DNA of 64,000 bases from Pseudacidobacterium ailaaui (GCF_000688455.1 NZ_JIAL01000001.1:2015001-2079000), one strand, 5' to 3'; shown: positions 36,979-48,255, counted from the first letter of the stretch. The notes: generated from the sequence alone by a model not told the origin. Numbers and translations: made by a program.

Positions 36979-39042
36979 TTACTGCGCCGGCATGTATTTC
37001 TCAAACCATGCCAACGCGCGTTCAAGGACGTCAATTCTGTGTTCGCGTGAGACGAAGCCGTGGCCTTCATTGGGATAAACCACCAGCTCCGTCGGTACGT
37101 GCTCATCGCGCAGGGCGTGCCAGAACTCGAAGGACTGCGGCGCTGGGCATTCGCCATCGCGGTCCCCGACCACGACCAGCGTCGGCGTCTTTACCTTCTT
37201 GATGAAGTTAATGGCTGAGCTTTTGGCATAGACGGCCGGGTCGTCATAGACAGAGGCTCCAAAAAAGGGAATCATCCACTGATCAATGGAGTTCTCGCCA
37301 TAATAGCTCTGCCAGTTCGAGATGCCTGCCCCGGCAACGGCCGCCTGGAAGCGGTCTGTCTGCGTGACAGCGAACATGGTCATGAATCCGCCATAGCTCC
37401 ATCCGGTAATGCCAACGCGGTGGGGATCAATCGAATATTTCTTTGTGACGGTGTCCACTCCGGCAAGGATGTCGCGCAGATCGCCATAGCCGAAGTCCTT
37501 GCGGTTGGCCTGGGTAAACTTCTCACCCTGTCCATAGCTGCCCCGCGGATTCGGCATGAGCACAAAGTATCCCAGCGCAGAAAAAGGAGCTCCGCCAAAG
37601 CCTGCTCCAGGCCAGCGCGGGACCACTGCCGAGGAGGGCCCGCCGTGGACCATGACCACCAGAGGGTATTTCTTGCCTGGGTCGTAATTCGCAGGCTCAA
37701 TCAGCCAGCCCTGGATGTGGTAGCCCTCGTTGTCCCACTCCACGGAATCGGCCTTGCCCCACGCTGGTTTAAGGCCGTCATTGTAATGGGTGATCTGCTT
37801 CAGATTGTCCAGTGTGCCGGCCCACACCTCTGGTGGGTGTGAAAATGAGCTGCGTATCAGGGCGATGGGGTGGTCTTCTGTATCAGCGATAGAGAGGCTC
37901 ATCATCTGCTGCCCGGAGCCGATGCCATCTGGAAGCGTCAGGCTGTGGTCTTCCATGACCTGTTGCGAGTCCACATCATACGCAAAAAGATGCGAGGCCC
38001 CTCCGGTAATTTCTGTTACCCCCAGAATATTTCCCTGCACCCACTGGATCCATACCGGAGTCGCTTTGCGGTCCGGAGTCACATCTTTGGGCTCTCCTCC
38101 AGTTGAGGAAACAACATAAATGTCTCCACCTGTCACGCCCTGGTCGGACATCAGGCCGCTGATGAATGCGATCTGTGAGCCATCCGGCGACCAACGCGGA
38201 ACGGCAATCTGCAGACCGTGAATTGGGCTGGAGGCCTTGTCAGGGTCCACAAGGATGCTGGGGTCAAAGCCGGCACGGCCCCCTGCGACCGGACTGCTCC
38301 CGGGCATGAAAGGCTGGGTATAAAGCTTAGCTACCCACCAGTTGTTTTCTCCCGGAGGAGGCGCTGCAACATACGCCAGCCTCTTTGTGTCTGGAGACCA
38401 GTCAAACTCATAGACGTGCAGGTTGGCCGGGGTCACCTGCGAAAGCTCTCCGTTCTGGGCGTCCACGGCCGCCACACGCTGGATTTCAAGCCCCTCTACC
38501 CCAATCACCCCCGAAGGCGGTTTCATGGCCGCCAGCGCACCGGCTGGCCGAGTTGCTCCCTCTACATAAAGCAGGCTGACATACTTGCCATCCGGTGACC
38601 ATTGAAGATCATGGGCGAATCCATGAAGTGAAGCCAGCAGGTGCGCCGGAGTATTGGATCCTGGCTCGGCTAGATAGAGGCCTTCCTGATGCTCGCTGTT
38701 GCAATTAGAGAGAAATGCCAGTTTCTTTGAGTCCGGAGACCAGGCAATGTCGTTTTCGCTGCCTTTCTGGCCGCCAGCACATGCCGTAATGCGATGGACA
38801 GCTTCTGGATTGGAGAGCGGGGCGAAGTCTACCTCTGAGCCGCCTTCTTTGCTGCTGACCGTCCAGGCGATCCATTGGCCGTCAGGAGAAATGGCGGTCT
38901 GGCGTGGAGAGCGGACTGCCTCCAGCTGCGTGATGAGTTCCGTGATCCGCGGGTCCTGGGCCGGGGAACCCGGGGTCTTCTGGGCAAAAACTGTGGCTGA
39001 GGAGAGCAATACAAAGGCGGAAATCCACTTGCAAAAGGCCAT
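36979..39042 (-). CDS. Secreted S9 family peptidase (prolyl oligopeptidase/acylaminoacyl-peptidase type)
   Basis: 687 aa with a signal peptide ending near TVFAQ. The N-terminal half is a beta-propeller (repeated SPDGQWIAW, SPDSKKLAFLS, SPDGSQIAFIS), which gates access to the C-terminal alpha/beta-hydrolase. Catalytic triad: Ser549 in GWSYGGFM, Asp629 in VGDRDGECP, His661 in NEGHGF. It cleaves short peptides, often releasing N-terminal or dipeptide units, and could process products of the neighbouring S53 endopeptidase. Not translationally coupled to it (351 nt apart). Confidence 0.92.
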   Translation of the reverse strand: MAFCKWISAFVLLSSATVFAQKTPGSPAQDPRITELITQLEAVRSPRQTAISPDGQWIAWTVSSKEGGSEVDFAPLSNPEAVHRITACAGGQKGSENDIAWSPDSKKLAFLSNCNSEHQEGLYLAEPGSNTPAHLLASLHGFAHDLQWSPDGKYVSLLYVEGATRPAGALAAMKPPSGVIGVEGLEIQRVAAVDAQNGELSQVTPANLHVYEFDWSPDTKRLAYVAAPPPGENNWWVAKLYTQPFMPGSSPVAGGRAGFDPSILVDPDKASSPIHGLQIAVPRWSPDGSQIAFISGLMSDQGVTGGDIYVVSSTGGEPKDVTPDRKATPVWIQWVQGNILGVTEITGGASHLFAYDVDSQQVMEDHSLTLPDGIGSGQQMMSLSIADTEDHPIALIRSSFSHPPEVWAGTLDNLKQITHYNDGLKPAWGKADSVEWDNEGYHIQGWLIEPANYDPGKKYPLVVMVHGGPSSAVVPRWPGAGFGGAPFSALGYFVLMPNPRGSYGQGEKFTQANRKDFGYGDLRDILAGVDTVTKKYSIDPHRVGITGWSYGGFMTMFAVTQTDRFQAAVAGAGISNWQSYYGENSIDQWMIPFFGASVYDDPAVYAKSSAINFIKKVKTPTLVVVGDRDGECPAPQSFEFWHALRDEHVPTELVVYPNEGHGFVSREHRIDVLERALAWFEKYMPAQ

Positions 39043-39671
39043 GATGCGGAATGGTAGCAGAATCTGCCAGTCAGGGAGATAGAGCCAGGTCAGCAGGACA
39101 GTGAAATTGCGTTAATCTGAGCGTCCATCTGAGGGAGACAAGCGGTCCCCTGCCAGGATTTCTGCTCCAGAAAGAGGCCAGAGACCGAAGGTCGATCAGA
39201 AGAATGGGAAATCCGCTGAAAAATTCACATGTTTGTTGACGCCGCATTGGGGAATTGATACTCTAAGGAGGTTCTGTGAGTGTGTTTTCCAGTGCAGGTT
39301 GCCTGGAAAGCGCAAAGAAGCGATCCACCAGTTTTGCAGAGTTGGGGCCGCCAAAGGAAAGACAGGCCTGAGGTAAGATCTGCAGACCCCATCGAACTCA
39401 CAGGGATGGGCGAATCGCATCGGCGCCTGCGACACCTTTCGCCTTGAAAGGCCATGCGGGCCGGAACCAGCGAAACGGAATCGGCTTTCTTTCAGGGAAC
39501 GTGCGGTCACCGTCGCGGTTCTTGTCTGGGACGAACTAGAGCGGACGCGAAAACAGCAGCTTTGGGTCTGCGCGCGATGGGATGCGGGCTTTTCTTGCCC
39601 GAAGACAGGCATGCGCGCGGGGTTGTTGTGCGTCTGAAGGAAAGTTTTTTTGAGTTGGTAAGGAGTCTGGA
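39043..39671. other. Leader/promoter region of the str operon
   Basis: 629 nt without a supported gene. It holds the promoter candidate at 39236-39264 and then about 400 nt of leader up to rpsL. Several short G/C-rich inverted repeats occur but no known leader RNA was recognised. Minor open frames here lack any family pattern. Confidence 0.5.
39236..39264 (+). promoter_or_regulatory. Promoter candidate of the str-S10-spc-alpha supercluster
   Basis: TTGACG (39236-39241), 17-nt spacer, TACTCT (39259-39264). It is the best sigma-70-like match between the S9 gene and rpsL. Confidence 0.55.
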
Positions 39672-40070
39672 TTGCCTACATTCAGTCAGCTCGTGAGGAA
39701 AGGGCGCACTGCCCCGAAATATAAGACGGCCTCGCCGGCCCTGCAGGCCTGCCCGCAGCGGCGCGGCGTCTGCACCCGCGTTTATACGCAGACGCCCAAG
39801 AAGCCGAACTCGGCACTGCGCAAGGTGGCGCGTGTCCGCCTGACGAACGGCATCGAAGTGACCTCGTATATCCCCGGTGAGGGCCACAACCTGCAGGAGC
39901 ACTCGATTGTGCTCATCCGTGGTGGCCGTGTGAAGGACCTGCCGGGTGTGCGTTATCACATCATCCGCGGCACGCTTGACTCTGTCGGCGTGGCCAAGCG
40001 TACGCAGTCGCGCTCCAAGTATGGGGCCAAGCGCGCCAAGGGCGGCGCTGCTGCAGGCGGCAAGAAGTAG
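39672..40070 (+). CDS. rpsL: Ribosomal protein S12
   Basis: 132 aa. Decoding-site protein of the 30S subunit. The start is a TTG at 39672, fixed by homology ([11 protein letters not shown] follows at once) and by AAGGAG seven nt upstream. [18 protein letters not shown] and [25 protein letters not shown] are intact; the Lys and Pro positions where streptomycin resistance mutations arise are wild type. The C-terminus has a Gly/Ala/Lys tail. First gene of the supercluster. Confidence 0.98.
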   Translation: MPTFSQLVRKGRTAPKYKTASPALQACPQRRGVCTRVYTQTPKKPNSALRKVARVRLTNGIEVTSYIPGEGHNLQEHSIVLIRGGRVKDLPGVRYHIIRGTLDSVGVAKRTQSRSKYGAKRAKGGAAAGGKK

Positions 40071-40177
40071 GTCGGTCGCCCGGGCAGGTGCGCCTGGGGC
40101 GCAAGGGTTCAGTATGGATTTTCCCGGACGCCTGGCGTCAAGGGGTTTCCTGAAAGCGAAGAAGGTTAAAAGGTTTT

Positions 40178-40648
40178 ATGCCGAGAAAAGGTCACATTGC
40201 GAAGCGTGAGGTAGCGGCCGACCCGGTCTACAGCTCAACGCTGGTTACAAAATTCATCAACTCGATGATGTGGGACGGCAAGAAGTCCACGGCGCAGACG
40301 ATTTTCTATACCGCCATGAAGAACCTGGAGCAAAAGGGTGGCGATGAGGCCCTCAAGCTCTTCAAGAAGGCGGTAGAAAACTGCAAGCCTGTTCTGGAAG
40401 TGAAGACCCGCCGCGTGGGCGGCGCAAACTATCAGGTCCCGGTAGAGGTCAATCCGGACCGGCGTACTTCGCTGGCCATCCGCTGGCTGATTACCTATGG
40501 GCGTCAGCGCGGTGAAAAGGGCATGATCGACAAGCTGACCAATGAGTTGCTTGATGCTGCCAACGGACGTGGCGGCGCAATCAAGAAGAAGGAAGATGTG
40601 CACCGTATGGCCGAGGCCAACAAGGCCTTTGCTCACTACCGCTGGTGA
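40178..40648 (+). CDS. rpsG: Ribosomal protein S7
   Basis: 156 aa, ATG. Primary binder that organises the 3' domain of 16S r[43 protein letters not shown] is the standard start, and [20 protein letters not shown] the standard end. 107 nt separate it from rpsL, longer than usual for this operon. A second, 123-nt spacer with short hairpins (for example CGGACC/GGGTCCG near 40734-40751) leads to fusA. Confidence 0.98.
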   Translation: MPRKGHIAKREVAADPVYSSTLVTKFINSMMWDGKKSTAQTIFYTAMKNLEQKGGDEALKLFKKAVENCKPVLEVKTRRVGGANYQVPVEVNPDRRTSLAIRWLITYGRQRGEKGMIDKLTNELLDAANGRGGAIKKKEDVHRMAEANKAFAHYRW

Positions 40649-40771
40649 GCGGCTGTTCGCGCTGTGCTGTGGCGCCTCTGGCGCATGAGGACGGGAGTCA
40701 AAGACGGCTCCCGGGAAAGAAATCTGAACCTCGGACCGCTTAGGGTCCGGGAGAACTAGAGAGAATTTACT

Positions 40772-42853
40772 GTGGCTCGCCAAGTACCGTTAACTCGTTG
40801 CCGGAACATCGGAATCATGGCGCATATTGACGCCGGAAAGACAACGACGACCGAGCGCATTCTGTTTTACACGGGCATTACGCACCGCATCGGCGAAGTG
40901 CATGAAGGCACGGCGACGATGGACTATATGGAGCAGGAGCAGGAGCGCGGAATCACCATTACTTCTGCCGCCACCACCTGCTTCTGGAACAACTACCGTA
41001 TCAATATTATTGATACGCCCGGACACGTGGACTTTACTGCCGAGGTGGAGCGGTCCCTGCGTGTGCTGGATGGTGCAGTCGCCCTGTTTGACTCGGTTTC
41101 CGGTGTCCAGCCCCAGACGGAAACGGTATGGCGCCAGGGTGATAAATACAAGGTCCCGCGGCTGTGTTTTGTCAATAAAATGGACAAGGCCGGCGCCGAC
41201 TTTGAGCATGTGATTGAGACCATCCGCAAGCGTCTCGGGGCCCGTCCGGTGGCGATTCAGATCCCGATTGGCGCAGAGTCGAACTTTAAAGGTGTAGTGG
41301 ACCTCATCGAGATGCGCGCCATTCTCTGGCACGATGAGACGATGGGCGCGAAATACTCAGTGGAACCGGTCCCTGCCGATCTTCAAAAGAAGGCCGAGGC
41401 CTTCCGCATGCAGTTGATTGAGACTGTCGCCGAGAATGATGACGACATGCTGCATAAGTTCCTTGAGGGAGAGACCCCGACCCCTGAGGAGCTGAAGAAG
41501 GCGCTGCGCAAGGCCACGATTGACATGAAGGTCTTCCCGGTCCTTTGCGGTTCGGCCTTTAAGAACAAAGGCGTGCAGACCCTGCTCGATGCTGTGGTGG
41601 ATTATCTGCCCAGTCCGCTCGATATTCCGCCGGTCCAGGGCGTAGACCCGCATGATACATCGGTGGTGTTGACCCGCGAGACCAGCGACGATGCTCCGTT
41701 TGCCGCGTTGGCCTTCAAGCTGATAAACGATCCATTCGGCAAGCTGAGCTTTATTCGTGTCTACTCGGGTTCGTTGAAGACCGGAGACACGGTCCTCAAC
41801 CCGCGCACGGGCAAGACCGAGCGCGTGGGGCGTTTGGTGAAGATGCATGCCAACAAGCGCGAGGACATTACGGAGATCCTGGCTGGCGATATCTGCGCCT
41901 GTGTTGGTCTGAAGGAGATCAAGACGGGTGACACGCTCTGCGTGCCTTCTGCTCCAATTGCGCTTGGTGCCATTGATTTTCCTGAGCCGGTGATTTCCGT
42001 TGCCATCGAGCCGAAGACCAAGGGCGACCAGGAGAAGATGGCTCTGGCGCTGGCCAAGCTGGCTGACGAAGACCCGACCTTCAAGGTCCGCACCGATCAG
42101 GAGTCGGGCCAGACCATCATCAGCGGTATGGGCGAGTTGCACCTGGAGATTCTGGTGGACCGCCTGAAGCGCGAGCATAAGGTGGAAGCCAATGTGGGCG
42201 AGCCGAAGGTCGCCTTCCGTGAGACCATCCGCAAGTCGGCTGAGGCTGAAGGGAAATACATTCGTCAGACCGGTGGCTCGGGCAACTACGGACACGTCAA
42301 GATCCGTATTGAGCCGAACGAGCCGGGCAAGGGCTACGAATTCATCGATGAAATTAAAGGCGGTGTTGTTCCCCGCGAGTATATCAAGCCGGTCGACCAG
42401 GGCATTCGCGAGGCCGCGCAGGGTGGTGTGCTGGCCGGTTATGAAATGGTGGACTTTAAGGTGACGCTGTTTGACGGCAGCTACCACGAAGTGGACTCCA
42501 ACGAAATGGCCTTCAAAATTGCCGGATCAATGGCCTTTAAAGAGGCGGCCAAGAAGGCAAACCCGGTGCTGCTTGAGCCGGTCATGGCCGTCGAGGTCAC
42601 GGTCCCGGAAGAGCATATGGGGACCATCATCGGCGACATCAACTCGCGGCGTGGCCGGATTGAGGGGATGGAACACGTAGGCGGATCGCAGGTCATCAAG
42701 GCCATGGTGCCGCTCAAGGAGATGTTCGGATACGTGAACGACATTCGCTCTTCGACGCAGGGCCGCGCTTCATACACCATGCAGTTTGCCCGCTATGAAG
42801 AGGCGCCACGCATGATTTCCGAGGAGATCATCGGGCGGAACCAGGGCAAGTAG
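40772..42853 (+). CDS. fusA: Elongation factor G
   Basis: 693 aa, GTG start. GTPase that drives ribosomal translocation. G1 is [11 protein letters not shown]2 region [11 protein letters not shown]3 DTPGHVDF and G4 NKMDKAGA; domains II-V follow, ending [24 protein letters not shown]. Length is that of canonical bacterial EF-G rather than an EF-G2 or mitochondrial-type paralogue. Codon use favours C- and G-ending codons equally, in contrast with the following tuf gene. Confidence 0.98.
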   Translation: MARQVPLTRCRNIGIMAHIDAGKTTTTERILFYTGITHRIGEVHEGTATMDYMEQEQERGITITSAATTCFWNNYRINIIDTPGHVDFTAEVERSLRVLDGAVALFDSVSGVQPQTETVWRQGDKYKVPRLCFVNKMDKAGADFEHVIETIRKRLGARPVAIQIPIGAESNFKGVVDLIEMRAILWHDETMGAKYSVEPVPADLQKKAEAFRMQLIETVAENDDDMLHKFLEGETPTPEELKKALRKATIDMKVFPVLCGSAFKNKGVQTLLDAVVDYLPSPLDIPPVQGVDPHDTSVVLTRETSDDAPFAALAFKLINDPFGKLSFIRVYSGSLKTGDTVLNPRTGKTERVGRLVKMHANKREDITEILAGDICACVGLKEIKTGDTLCVPSAPIALGAIDFPEPVISVAIEPKTKGDQEKMALALAKLADEDPTFKVRTDQESGQTIISGMGELHLEILVDRLKREHKVEANVGEPKVAFRETIRKSAEAEGKYIRQTGGSGNYGHVKIRIEPNEPGKGYEFIDEIKGGVVPREYIKPVDQGIREAAQGGVLAGYEMVDFKVTLFDGSYHEVDSNEMAFKIAGSMAFKEAAKKANPVLLEPVMAVEVTVPEEHMGTIIGDINSRRGRIEGMEHVGGSQVIKAMVPLKEMFGYVNDIRSSTQGRASYTMQFARYEEAPRMISEEIIGRNQGK

Positions 42854-42934
42854 GTTTAAATTTCAGGCCGGACTGCATTTCGGGTCCGGTGAATTTTTGA
42901 GAAATCAGAGTCATACGAGAGAGGACGAAGGGAC

Positions 42935-44122
42935 ATGGCGAAGGAGAAATTTGACCGGTCGAAGCCGCACGTAAATGTAGGGACGATCGGGCACATTGAT
43001 CATGGGAAGACGACGTTGACGGCGGCGATCACGAAGGTGTTGTCGAAGCACAACCCGAACATCAAGTTCCGCTCGTTTGACACGATTGACAATGCTCCTG
43101 AGGAGCGGGAGCGAGGGATCACGATTGCGACGGCGCACGTGGAATATGAGACGCCGAACCGGCACTATGCGCACGTGGACTGCCCTGGTCACGCGGACTA
43201 CATCAAGAATATGATCACGGGTGCGGCGCAGATGGACGGTGCGATTCTGGTGGTGGCGGCGACCGACGGTCCGATGCCGCAGACCAAGGAGCACGTGCTG
43301 TTGGCGCGGCAGGTGGGTGTTCCGTACATTGTGGTGTTTCTGAACAAGTGCGATGCGGTAGAAGACCCGGAGCTGATTGATCTGGTGGAGATGGAAGTCC
43401 GGGAGCTGCTGAACAAGTACAACTTTCCTGGGGACGATGTACCGGTGATCCGTGGCTCGGCATTGGGTGCATTGAATGGGGAAGAGAAGTGGGAGAAGTC
43501 GATCGATGAGCTGATGGAGGCGGTGGACAAGAATGTGCCGCTGCCGCAGCGAGCGGTGGACCAGCCGTTTCTGATGCCGATAGAAGACATTTTTTCGATT
43601 TCTGGGCGTGGGACGGTAGTGACTGGAAGGATCGAGCGCGGGAAGGTGAAGGTAGGCGAGGAAGTGGAGATTGTGGGCTTCCGGGAGACGCGCAAGACGG
43701 TGGTGACGGGCGTAGAGATGTTCAAGAAGCAGCTGGATGAGGGGCTGGCTGGGGACAACGCTGGGTTGCTGCTGCGTGGCACGGCGAAGGACGAGGTGGA
43801 GCGAGGGATGGTGCTGGCCAAGCCGGGATCGATCACACCGCACACGAAGTTCAAGGCCGAGGTGTATGTGCTGTCGAAGGAAGAGGGAGGGCGGCACACG
43901 CCGTTCTTCAACGGGTATCGGCCGCAGTTTTACTTCCGGACGACGGACGTGACGGGGGTGGCGCATCTGCCAGCAGGGACCGAGATGGTGATGCCTGGGG
44001 ACAATATCGCGCTGGAGATTGAGCTGATTACGCCGGTGGCGATGGAGAAGGGCCTGCGGTTTGCGATCCGTGAAGGTGGACGCACGGTCGGTGCCGGCAC
44101 CATCACCGAGATCCTCCAGTAA
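42935..44122 (+). CDS. tuf: Elongation factor Tu
   Basis: 395 aa, ATG. GTPase that carries aminoacyl-tRNA to the ribosome. [40 protein letters not shown] and the C-terminal [21 protein letters not shown] are intact. Base use is unlike the neighbours: Gly is mostly GGG, Thr ACG, Ala GCG and Ser TCG, until about 44075, after which the last dozen codons return to C-ending forms (GCC, GGC, ACC, ATC, CTC). This may mean gene conversion with another tuf copy. 81 nt after fusA and 89 nt before rpsJ. Confidence 0.98.
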   Translation: MAKEKFDRSKPHVNVGTIGHIDHGKTTLTAAITKVLSKHNPNIKFRSFDTIDNAPEERERGITIATAHVEYETPNRHYAHVDCPGHADYIKNMITGAAQMDGAILVVAATDGPMPQTKEHVLLARQVGVPYIVVFLNKCDAVEDPELIDLVEMEVRELLNKYNFPGDDVPVIRGSALGALNGEEKWEKSIDELMEAVDKNVPLPQRAVDQPFLMPIEDIFSISGRGTVVTGRIERGKVKVGEEVEIVGFRETRKTVVTGVEMFKKQLDEGLAGDNAGLLLRGTAKDEVERGMVLAKPGSITPHTKFKAEVYVLSKEEGGRHTPFFNGYRPQFYFRTTDVTGVAHLPAGTEMVMPGDNIALEIELITPVAMEKGLRFAIREGGRTVGAGTITEILQ

Positions 44123-44166
44123 ATTTGCTCCTGCGGTTCTAAGACGGAAAATGAAGCAGAGTGAGT

Positions 44167-44189
44167 CGGCGAAGAGGACCTCTTCGCCG
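44167..44189 (+). other. Hairpin in the tuf-rpsJ spacer
   Basis: CGGCGAAGA (44167-44175) pairs perfectly with TCTTCGCCG (44181-44189), loop GGACC. There is no T-tract, so it is more likely an RNA processing/stability or attenuation element than a strong terminator. Confidence 0.55.
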
Positions 44190-44211
44190 GCTCAGAAAGA
44201 TTGAAGCGAAA

Positions 44212-44529
44212 ATGGTTGGACAGAGAATACGCATTCGGCTGAAGGCCTATGACTACCGGGTGCTCGATACCTCGACGGGCGAGATTGTAGACACCGCGAA
44301 GCGTACGGGTGCACAGGTGGCCGGGCCGATTCCCTTGCCGACGATCAAGAACAAGTATTGCGTGCTGCGTTCGCCGCACGTGGACAAGAAGTCACGCGAA
44401 GCCTTTGAGATCCGCACCCACAAGCGGCTGATTGACATTCTGGAGCCGACCCAGCAGACGGTAGATGCTCTGATGAAGCTGGACCTGCCTGCCGGTGTGG
44501 ATGTAGAGATCAAGGCGTTCGAAAAGTAA
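44212..44529 (+). CDS. rpsJ: Ribosomal protein S10
   Basis: 105 aa from ATG 44212, chosen by homology ([19 protein letters not shown]). 30S head protein that also acts as NusE in transcription antitermination. [35 protein letters not shown] is intact. The frame is open 17 codons upstream, but that stretch covers the hairpin at 44167. First gene of the classical S10 operon, here following tuf. Confidence 0.98.
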   Translation: MVGQRIRIRLKAYDYRVLDTSTGEIVDTAKRTGAQVAGPIPLPTIKNKYCVLRSPHVDKKSREAFEIRTHKRLIDILEPTQQTVDALMKLDLPAGVDVEIKAFEK

Positions 44530-44634
44530 GGACTGGCCGTCCGGACGGCTGCCGGTCTGTAGCGCAGTTGGTGGACGAGTAAAAATGCCTTCAGTGGCTG
44601 CGCCTTTGCGCAGACATGATGGGGAGAGAAGACA

Positions 44635-45384
44635 ATGGCAGTTACAGGAATCATTGGCAAAAAGATCGGAATGACACAGGTCTTCGACGAGAAGGGCGAG
44701 GTCCATCCGATCACGGTTTTGCAGGCCGGTCCCTGCGTCATTACGCAGTTGAAGACGGCCGCCAGGGACGGATACGACGCGGCACAGATTGGCCTGGTGG
44801 AGTTTGTGAAGGCTTCCCGGGTAACCAAGCCGATGCAGGGGCACTTTGCGAAGAACAATGTTCCTCCGGTCAAGATCGTGAAAGAGGTCCCGGTGGAGTT
44901 GGCGGCCGCAAAGAAAGCCGAAGACGGCCAGGAGGGCGCCAACGGACCCAAGGCTGGCGACAAGGTCCTGGTGGACATCTTCGCAGACGAAAAGTATGTC
45001 GACGTGGTGGGGACCAGCAAAGGGCGAGGGTTTGCCGGTGTCGTTCGGCGGCATCACTTTGGGGGAGGCCCCAAGTCGCACGGGCACATGTTCCAGGTGC
45101 AGGGTTCCATCGGTGCGTCTTCATTTCCATCTCGGGTTTTCCCCGGCCAGCGTATGCCTGGGCATATGGGAGTGGACCGCGTGACGGTGCGCAATCTGCG
45201 CATTCGCGGGATTGACCTTGACGAAAACCTGATTATGGTTGAGGGCGCCGTGCCCGGGCCCCGCGATGGATACGTGGTGATTACCAAGGCCAAGGCCCCG
45301 CCGCGCGAGCGCCGTGGATTTGCCGGCTCGGGTACCGTGGATCCGCTGAAGGCGTCCAAGAAGGCTTCGGCAAAGAAGAAATAG
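44635..45384 (+). CDS. rplC: Ribosomal protein L3
   Basis: 249 aa, ATG with GGGGAGAG upstream. Early 50S assembly protein. [17 protein letters not shown] at the start; [23 protein letters not shown] holds the modified-Gln region. Longer than E. coli L3 because of an Ala/Lys/Gly insert in the middle ([21 protein letters not shown]) and a Lys/Ala-rich end ([11 protein letters not shown]). Confidence 0.98.
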   Translation: MAVTGIIGKKIGMTQVFDEKGEVHPITVLQAGPCVITQLKTAARDGYDAAQIGLVEFVKASRVTKPMQGHFAKNNVPPVKIVKEVPVELAAAKKAEDGQEGANGPKAGDKVLVDIFADEKYVDVVGTSKGRGFAGVVRRHHFGGGPKSHGHMFQVQGSIGASSFPSRVFPGQRMPGHMGVDRVTVRNLRIRGIDLDENLIMVEGAVPGPRDGYVVITKAKAPPRERRGFAGSGTVDPLKASKKASAKKK

Positions 45385-45476
45385 CACTGGCCGTCGCTTA
45401 AGATGCGGCCCGCAGGTCGTATTTTGAGGACAGGCGCTAGCACCGGACCAGATGTCCGGGCTTGAAAGAGAAGACG

Positions 45477-46145
45477 ATGGCAAACATTGATGTTTTCGAT
45501 CTCGGTGGACAGAAAGTTGGCTCTCTGGAGCTGGCCGACGAAGTCTTTGCGCCGAGCAATGTAAATGAGGCGCTTCTATGGGAAGCGGTGAAGCATTATC
45601 GTGCTTCGCTGCGCCAGGGCACCCATGCGACGAAAAACCGCAAGCTCGTCTCGGGCTCAGGGAAAAAGCTCTGGAAGCAAAAAGGCACTGGCCGTGCGCG
45701 GATCGGTTCGATTCGTTCGCCTCTGTGGCGGCATGGCGGGACCGTGCATGGTCCGCAGCCCCGTTCCTACGACTACGCTTTCCCGAAGAAGAAGCTGCTG
45801 GGGGCCCTGCGCGCTGCGCTGGCGGCCAAGCTGCAGGATGGTCAGATTACAGTCGTCGAAAGCCTAGACCTCAAGGAGCCAAAAGCAAAGCTTTATCGCC
45901 AGGCCCTGAACAAGCTTGAGGCGAAGAAAACAGCGCTTCTGGTGGAGAACAGCAAAGAGCTCAGCCCGAACACGATTCTGGGCTCCCGGAATCTCAAGGG
46001 CGTGGAACTGGTGCTCAACAACGAAGTGCATCCCTATGATCTGCTTCGGTACGAACGGGCCATCTTTTCCCGGACTGCTCTTGAACAGTTGCAGGATGCG
46101 CTGAAAAAGACGGTCTCCCGGCGCAGAAAGGCGGAGGTAGCCTAA
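45477..46145 (+). CDS. rplD: Ribosomal protein L4
   Basis: 222 aa from ATG 45477 (a TTG five codons upstream is less likely, as homologues begin near MANIDVFD). RNA-binding 50S protein whose loop lines the exit tunnel; KQKGTGRARIGSIRSPLWRHGG is that loop. In E. coli L4 represses its own operon; no recognisable equivalent leader was seen here. The stop overlaps the rplW start (TAATG). Confidence 0.97.
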   Translation: MANIDVFDLGGQKVGSLELADEVFAPSNVNEALLWEAVKHYRASLRQGTHATKNRKLVSGSGKKLWKQKGTGRARIGSIRSPLWRHGGTVHGPQPRSYDYAFPKKKLLGALRAALAAKLQDGQITVVESLDLKEPKAKLYRQALNKLEAKKTALLVENSKELSPNTILGSRNLKGVELVLNNEVHPYDLLRYERAIFSRTALEQLQDALKKTVSRRRKAEVA

Positions 46146-46438
46146 TGCCGACAACTTATACAGTGATTCGCCGTCCGTTGATTACCGAGCGGGCGCTGGG
46201 CGCCAAAGAGACCGAAGACACTCTGGTCTTTGAAGTCGCGCCTAAGGCAACCAAGAACCAGATCAAGCAGGCTGTCGAGGCGCTTTTTAAGGTGAAGGTC
46301 TCTACAGTCAGAACGGCCAACTATCCGGGCAAGGAGCGCCGTCGTGGGCGGTTTGCCGGATATCGTCCGGACTGGAAGAAGGCATATGTTCGCCTCCAGG
46401 CCGGCGAGAAAATGCCAGAGTACATTGACAACCTGTAA
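46145..46438 (+). CDS. rplW: Ribosomal protein L23
   Basis: 97 aa, ATG overlapping the rplD stop by 1 nt. Exit-tunnel rim protein that docks SRP and trigger factor. VIRRPLITERALGAKE and KFKVKVSTVRT-like segments (FKVKVSTVRTANYPGKERRRGR) are intact. A 134-nt spacer with hairpins follows before rplB. Confidence 0.97.
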   Translation: MPTTYTVIRRPLITERALGAKETEDTLVFEVAPKATKNQIKQAVEALFKVKVSTVRTANYPGKERRRGRFAGYRPDWKKAYVRLQAGEKMPEYIDNL

Positions 46439-46549
46439 GAAAAGGCCGCCAGCTTGGAGCTTCTGGCTTTTCGCTGGTGCGCGGCCCATCAAAAATTTGA
46501 GTAGTTAGCAAGAAGAACGAGCTGCTGTCTCCGGATATTGGAGACCGGC

Positions 46550-46561
46550 AGCTAGAAGCTA
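46550..46561 (+). repeat. 12-bp spacer repeat, copy 1
   Basis: AGCTAGAAGCTA, identical to a copy in the rpsC-rplP spacer (49011-49022). Both sit in long intergenic gaps just ahead of a 50S protein gene. Confidence 0.5.
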
Positions 46562-46572
46562 AGAGCTTAAAG

Positions 46573-47397
<825 letters not shown>

Positions 47398-47417
47398 GGT
47401 TTCCAAGAGGACTTCAA

Positions 47418-47705
47418 ATGGCACGGTCAACGAAAAAAGGCCCGTTTGCAGACGGGCACCTGGTGGAAAAGATCGAAGCGATGAACCGGGCAAATGACAA
47501 AAAGGTCATTCGCACCTGGTCGCGCCGTTCAACGATCCATCCTGAGTTTGTGGGGCACACCATTGCAGTGCACAACGGGAAAAAGTTCGTCCCGGTTTAT
47601 GTGACGGAGAACATGGTGGGACATAAGCTGGGTGAGTTTGCGGCCACACGCACGTTCAAAGGCCACTCGGCAAAGGCTGCAGAAACGGCAGCCAAGGCGA
47701 AGTAA
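47418..47705 (+). CDS. rpsS: Ribosomal protein S19
   Basis: 95 aa, ATG, 20 nt after rplB. 30S head protein. [26 protein letters not shown]-like ([51 protein letters not shown]) are intact. Confidence 0.98.
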   Translation: MARSTKKGPFADGHLVEKIEAMNRANDKKVIRTWSRRSTIHPEFVGHTIAVHNGKKFVPVYVTENMVGHKLGEFAATRTFKGHSAKAAETAAKAK

Positions 47706-47729
47706 CTGAAGAAGGTTTGAGGCAAGCCA

Positions 47730-48239
47730 ATGCAATTGGACACACGGGAATTCCGGGCTGAAGCGCGCTTCCAGCGGGTATCGCCGCAAAAGGCGCGCCT
47801 GGTGCTCGATCTGATTAAGGGCCGTGGCGTCGAAGAGGCGCTGAATACGGTGGCCTTTACCAAGAAGGCTGTGGCTCCCATGGTGGAGAAGGTGCTGCGT
47901 TCGGCCATCCAGAACGCCAACTATCTGAGCCAGGAGCAGGGGCTTGATGTAGATGTCGATCATCTCTACGTCAAGCAGGCGATTGCGAACGAAGGTCCCC
48001 GCATGAAGCGGATCCGCCCGGCCCCCATGGGTCGCGCCTACCGCTATCAGCGGCGCCTGTCGCACATCATCATCTCTGTGGCGGAACGCAGGCAGGACGG
48101 CCTTGTGCAGACCGTAGAGGCCGAAGCCGCTCCGGCCGCTCCTGTGAAGAAAAAAGCGGCCAAGAAGTCCCCGGCCAAGAAGGCGGCCGCGAAGAAGGCT
48201 GTGACCAAAAAGGCTGCGGCAAAGAAAAAGGCGGAGTAG
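47730..48239 (+). CDS. rplV: Ribosomal protein L22 with a Lys/Ala-rich C-terminal tail
   Basis: 169 aa, ATG. The first 125 or so residues are normal L22 ([44 protein letters not shown], the tunnel hairpin). The remaining ~35 residues are a low-complexity tail of Lys, Ala and Pro (units such as [18 protein letters not shown]) resembling a histone-H1 tail. Such extensions occur in some GC-rich bacteria; a role in rRNA or nucleoid contact is possible but unproven. Confidence 0.96.
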   Translation: MQLDTREFRAEARFQRVSPQKARLVLDLIKGRGVEEALNTVAFTKKAVAPMVEKVLRSAIQNANYLSQEQGLDVDVDHLYVKQAIANEGPRMKRIRPAPMGRAYRYQRRLSHIIISVAERRQDGLVQTVEAEAAPAAPVKKKAAKKSPAKKAAAKKAVTKKAAAKKKAE

Positions 48240-48255
48240 GGGGCGAGAGGGAATT

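Noticed and set aside
36795-37157. Open frame between the two peptidase genes
   Set aside because: It overlaps the 3' end of the S9 gene on the same strand in another frame and has no family features.
41357-42487. 376-codon open frame antisense to fusA
   Set aside because: Shadow of the highly biased fusA coding sequence; no start context or motif.
42911-43966. Long open frame (351 codons) antisense to tuf
   Set aside because: It is very Arg/His-rich with no family pattern. The G-ending codon bias of tuf removes stop codons on the other strand, which explains the opening.
44553-44577. tRNA-like start (GTAGCGCAGTTGGTGGA) before rplC
   Set aside because: Resembles a tRNA D-arm, but the D-stem cannot close and there is no anticodon stem, T-loop or matching acceptor end.
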